A stretch of DNA of 24,450 bases, taken from IMG/VR virus record IMGVR_UViG_3300047510_001096, positions 1 through 24,450 of that record, one strand, 5' to 3'. A program made the position numbers and the translations under genes. This stretch comes from a virus. Within the stretch, counting starts at the first letter, position 1, and every line of letters starts with the position of its first letter. A model generated the notes under the pieces. That model was given only the letters and a program-made list of their open reading frames with translations. It ran no database searches and was not told the origin of the DNA. Positions 21,927-24,450 of the stretch are shown here, one piece after another.

Positions 21927-22517
21927 ATGACAATTACTCTTCCCAGGCGGGAAAAACCCGCTGCCAAGGTCGGCCCACGTCTTGAAATCTCACCCTTGGA
22001 ACTCAAGGATTGGCTGAAGCTTGAACACGGCCTTAGCAAGTTGCTTACCGAAGCAGAATCGTGGGAGCCGTTTGCATGGAAGGGCAACGACCTTTCCGCT
22101 CCGCTCCGCGCCCTTTATGTGGCCGAAAGTCGCGGCCTTCTCTCCCGGCGTGCTGATCGCGCTGTTGAAGTCGCTATTGCTGACATCGCCGCTGACATCA
22201 ACGGTTACCTCACGTCTTTCGGCAAAATTCCGATCACTGAAAACACGGTGCTCAATAATCTGCGCTTAGCTTCGCAGTATGTCTCAGCCGCTGTTGGCGT
22301 TTCGATTATTCCCGACCGTGGATCAATGAGTGTTCGTCTTGTTGATCAATATGAAACCGTTGGAAATATCGAGCGTTATTTCGAGCAGATGAAGCCAAAG
22401 CTCAAGAAATTGAGTTCACAGCTTGATCACGCCGTTTCCTGTGGTTACGACATCAGCCACGTCCTGACAGCCTCTGAAGAAACCACTGGCCTCAAGGTTC
22501 TTCGCGCAGCAGCTTGA
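21927..22517 (+). CDS. Hypothetical helical protein of the early arm
   Basis: 196 aa. The frame is open from 21771, but the first 52 codons read as a shadow of the preceding gene and leader, so I start at ATG 21927 (MTITLPRREKPAAKVG). The body is helical (LELKDWLKLEHGLSKLLTEA, RALYVAESRGLLSRRADRAV, NIERYFEQMKPKLKKLSSQL) with a short beta patch about RGSMSVRLVDQYE. It ends with a strong intrinsic terminator ten bases after its stop. No family recognised; charge and helicity suggest a protein- or DNA-binding role. Confidence 0.68.
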   Translation: MTITLPRREKPAAKVGPRLEISPLELKDWLKLEHGLSKLLTEAESWEPFAWKGNDLSAPLRALYVAESRGLLSRRADRAVEVAIADIAADINGYLTSFGKIPITENTVLNNLRLASQYVSAAVGVSIIPDRGSMSVRLVDQYETVGNIERYFEQMKPKLKKLSSQLDHAVSCGYDISHVLTASEETTGLKVLRAAA

Positions 22518-22526
22518 TTTGTCCCG

Positions 22527-22550
22527 GCCCTCTTCACGGGGGCTTTTTCT
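22527..22550 (+). terminator. Intrinsic terminator
   Basis: GCCCTC-TTCAC-GGGGGC (22527-22543) forms a six-pair stem with one G-U pair, followed directly by TTTTTCT. This is the best rho-independent terminator in the window. It closes the first early operon and ends ten bases before the next gene's ATG. Confidence 0.85.
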
Positions 22551-22560
22551 TGTTCCCACC

Positions 22561-23574
22561 ATGACAACTGCAATCATCCCCGAGGTTCTTACTACCTCAA
22601 CCCAAATCCTTGAAACCTCTCCGATGACTGAATCGGAAGAGAAGGAATTAGTGATTGTCAAAACGGCAATCCAAACCGCTTACGCCGACAAACTTGAACG
22701 CGATTTAGCTATTGGCGCCGGTTTGCTACAGATTTTCCGCCGCAAGCTCTATCGGGGCGTAAGAGGCGGGCGTAGCTGGAAAGAGTGGCTAACCGAAGAA
22801 TCTGCCGACCTAACAGCAGGACGCGGCGCGCTTGGTGAAGACACAGCCCAACGCCTACGAGGCTTTTATCAATTCCGTGTCGAACTGTTACAGGCGTCCG
22901 CCCATGGGCGGGCGGGAGTTTCCTTGCCCACAAGCCCAAGGCAAGTTCGCCCCCTGTTAGGCCAGCTTGATAGCCACCCAGAAGCCGCCATTGAAATGTG
23001 GAAGGCTGCCTGTGCCCAAGCTGGCAAGGGTAATGTTCCTACTTTTGATCAGGTCAATCGGGCCGCTCTTGCGTATAAAGCAAACCAAGACAATCACGCT
23101 CGAAGATTAAGCGAAGCTCAGCAAACGGCTCAGCGAATGGCGGTTCAAGCATCAATCAATAGCCGTGAAGTCTTGAACGACAAAGAAGAAGAGGTAGAAA
23201 CTTTTGCGTTTACTCCTCCGCGTCCAACCTCCCCTGCGCCCTCTATACCGGCCTGGGAGCTTGAAAAAGATGACAGCAGTATTGACGCCGTTACCGAATG
23301 CAGGCGCATTACATCAGCGCTAAACGATGCGTTCAAATCAATTTCAACGTTGCGCGGCATTCTTTACAGCCAGATCAATCGCCACGGTGATGAATACTTG
23401 CAATTCCTGCGTCAGGTTGATGCTGGTGTTTACAGCCTGAGCAACATCGACGACCAGATCGCCCAGCTAGGCGAAGACGTTGAATTTGTACTTGACCTGC
23501 TGCAAACCAGTGTTGGCGTTGGCGAGCTTGCTAAAGCAACGATTGATGTTAGTTCAATTCCCTCGCGCCAATAA
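22561..23574 (+). CDS. DUF3102/ParB-like helical DNA-binding candidate
   Basis: 337 aa from ATG 22561 (the same frame upstream reads through the terminator, so earlier starts are unlikely). Residues about 45-110 (ERDLAIGAGLLQIFRRKL, SWKEWLTEES, EDTAQRLRGFYQF) resemble DUF3102, and the block LPTSPRQVRPLLGQL (about 122-136) with EMWKAACAQAG resembles the HTH-containing part of plasmid and phage partition or regulator proteins. A disordered Pro/Glu segment follows (about 205-240), then a helical region (about 255-320). DNA binding is inferred. No Shine-Dalgarno and only a short leader. Confidence 0.68.
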   Translation: MTTAIIPEVLTTSTQILETSPMTESEEKELVIVKTAIQTAYADKLERDLAIGAGLLQIFRRKLYRGVRGGRSWKEWLTEESADLTAGRGALGEDTAQRLRGFYQFRVELLQASAHGRAGVSLPTSPRQVRPLLGQLDSHPEAAIEMWKAACAQAGKGNVPTFDQVNRAALAYKANQDNHARRLSEAQQTAQRMAVQASINSREVLNDKEEEVETFAFTPPRPTSPAPSIPAWELEKDDSSIDAVTECRRITSALNDAFKSISTLRGILYSQINRHGDEYLQFLRQVDAGVYSLSNIDDQIAQLGEDVEFVLDLLQTSVGVGELAKATIDVSSIPSRQ

Positions 23575-23578
23575 AAAG

Positions 23579-23594
23579 GGGGCGAAACCGCCCC
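23579..23594. terminator. Hairpin GGGGCG-AAAC-CGCCCC, T tract on the minus side
   Basis: A six-pair GC stem follows the stop of the 337-aa gene by four bases. On the plus strand it is preceded by AAAAA and not followed by T; read on the minus strand it is followed by CTTTTTATT. It is therefore a good terminator for minus-strand (antisense) transcripts and a modest one for the plus strand. Confidence 0.6.
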
Positions 23595-23605
23595 TCGTCA
23601 GAGTT

Positions 23606-23641
23606 CCCACTGCTGACATACCCATTCTGCCCCACTGCTGA
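23606..23641. repeat. 11-bp direct repeat CCCACTGCTGA upstream of the winged-helix-like gene
   Basis: CCCACTGCTGA occurs at 23606-23616 and again at 23631-23641, a 25-base period, ending six bases before the GTG start at 23648. Perfect copies at that spacing just before a putative DNA-binding protein's start suggest an operator, but chance cannot be excluded. Confidence 0.45.
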
Positions 23642-23647
23642 TGTTCT

Positions 23648-24127
23648 GTGAACAACTCAACCAAAACCCGCATACGAAATGCCGTTCTTGACGCTCTCAG
23701 CGACGGTGATGACATAGCCGCCCATGAAATTCTTGGTCTATTGGTGTCGCAGCCACAAAAGGATCAAGGCGCAACAGTAGTACAGCAACTGGCTTTGCCG
23801 GGCGCCAAGATTATTGTTGATGGCCCAGCGCGAGACTATCACTATTGGATGAGATTCATACGAGAAAAATTTATACCATTTATGCATAGAAATGGACGCG
23901 AGCAGTTTACTAGTTATGAAGTGCTTAGTTGGCTCTGCAACTGTGGCAATCTTCAGCTAACAGCAGGTGATACTGAGGTGCTTGCTAATGGCAAAGAGGT
24001 ATGGAGGAATCAAGTTTATAGTGCCCTTTCAAACCTTAAGCAGATGGGAGTATTAGATGCAGAGCGTTTTGCGAAGTCCTATACGATCAAAGGCGTAAAG
24101 GGAGTTGAGGATGAAACCAGCGTTTGA
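23648..24127 (+). CDS. Putative winged-helix DNA-binding protein
   Basis: 159 aa from GTG 23648. The N-terminus is helical (KTRIRNAVLDALSDGDDIAA, then EILGLLV). The C-terminal half (REQFTSYEVLSWLC, WRNQVYSALSNLKQMGVLDA, KSYTIKGVKG) shows the order expected of a winged helix: helix, recognition helix in RNQVYSALSNLKQMGVL, wing. That reading is inference. It overlaps the next gene by 17 bases and follows the 11-bp direct repeat. No Shine-Dalgarno. Regulation of early or late transcription would fit. Confidence 0.6.
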   Translation: MNNSTKTRIRNAVLDALSDGDDIAAHEILGLLVSQPQKDQGATVVQQLALPGAKIIVDGPARDYHYWMRFIREKFIPFMHRNGREQFTSYEVLSWLCNCGNLQLTAGDTEVLANGKEVWRNQVYSALSNLKQMGVLDAERFAKSYTIKGVKGVEDETSV

Positions 24128-24450
24128 GCTGGCAGAGGTCCGGCGTTTACTTCGTCGTGGGGTAGACGCTGGCCACTGGACCATTCAGGATTTAGACGTG
24201 CCATCTCAGGGTTGGCGCATCAGTATGGAAGACGCCAAGCGCATCCCCGGCTTTACACCCCCTCCCTACCGCAACCTTCTCAGAGATGAGCCCACACCAA
24301 CAGAGCGCGTCGAAATCGTCAGCCCCCGAGACTTCGCGGTGGTTGAAGCCCCTCCCAATCACATTCAACGAGGAGGCACACCGCTATCAATGGGAGCCGA
24401 CCGGGCAATGGTTGAGCCATTCGGTCACGAAGGTCTGCAAGGGCACGAAG
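24111..24450 (+). CDS. Hypothetical protein, cut off by right edge
   Basis: ATG at 24111 with GGAG (24101-24104) six bases upstream; 113 codons open to the right edge. The start MKPAFELAEVRRLLRRGVDA, then WTIQDLDVPSQGWRISMEDA, reads as a helical domain with a basic patch; then a Pro-rich stretch with TPPPYRNLLRDEPTPTERVE. No family recognised. Its start lies within the last 17 bases of the winged-helix-like gene, so it is probably co-translated with it. Confidence 0.6.
   Translation, partial: MKPAFELAEVRRLLRRGVDAGHWTIQDLDVPSQGWRISMEDAKRIPGFTPPPYRNLLRDEPTPTERVEIVSPRDFAVVEAPPNHIQRGGTPLSMGADRAMVEPFGHEGLQGHE

Noticed and set aside
22519-22560. Upstream start of the 337-aa gene
   Set aside because: Would place the intrinsic terminator inside the coding region; ATG at 22561 is the better choice.

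Overview
The window is a large, gap-poor piece of a tailed-phage (or prophage) genome with a lambda-type, long non-contractile tail (siphovirus). From position 1 to about 20,544 nearly every gene is on the minus strand and follows packaging, head, neck, tail order when read right to left. From 20,811 to the right edge the genes are on the plus strand and look like an early/replication-regulation arm. The two arms diverge from a 266-base region holding eight head-to-tail 10-bp repeats. No integrase, lysogeny repressor, tRNA or ordinary bacterial gene is visible, so phage versus prophage cannot be decided here. Base composition looks balanced (roughly half G+C by eye). Many starts lack a Shine-Dalgarno sequence and several are GTG or TTG. 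A cyanobacterial host (Synechococcus/Cyanobium type) is my best guess from the general look of several small proteins, held with low confidence.

Late arm, in transcription order: small terminase-like protein and TerL (20544-18890); a run of small genes including two translationally coupled ones and a secreted RlpA-like double-psi beta-barrel protein (18796-17520); a DUF4055-type portal (17401-15911); an F/gp7-type minor head protein (15911-14598); a cassette of five small, partly overlapping genes with DUF6496-, DUF2945- and DUF6321-type products (14617-13586); one small gene on the opposite strand (13390-13584); scaffold, major capsid and a decoration-like protein (13332-11147); a neck region with a connector, three small possible fibre/decoration genes and a head-closure protein (11147-9103); gp10-like and tail-terminator proteins; two tandem paralogous tail-tube proteins; tail chaperones G and GT joined by a -1 frameshift at A_AAA_AAC; tape measure; then M, L, K, I and J of the lambda tail tip, with J cut by the left edge. 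Many junctions are 1- or 4-base stop/start overlaps (TAATG, TGATG, ATGA), so translation is probably coupled across the operon.

Early arm: a protein with a ribbon-helix-helix-like start and a C-terminal module resembling phage replication-initiation/helicase-loader proteins lies directly beside the 10-bp repeat array. It is followed by unrecognised small proteins, an intrinsic terminator, a DUF3102/ParB-like helical protein, a putative winged-helix protein preceded by an 11-bp direct repeat, and a gene cut by the right edge. The points most worth a second look are the 10-bp array with its adjacent putative binding protein, the frameshift, the duplicated tube gene, the secreted DPBB protein in the packaging region, the small-gene cassette with its overlapping frames, and the lone counter-strand gene.
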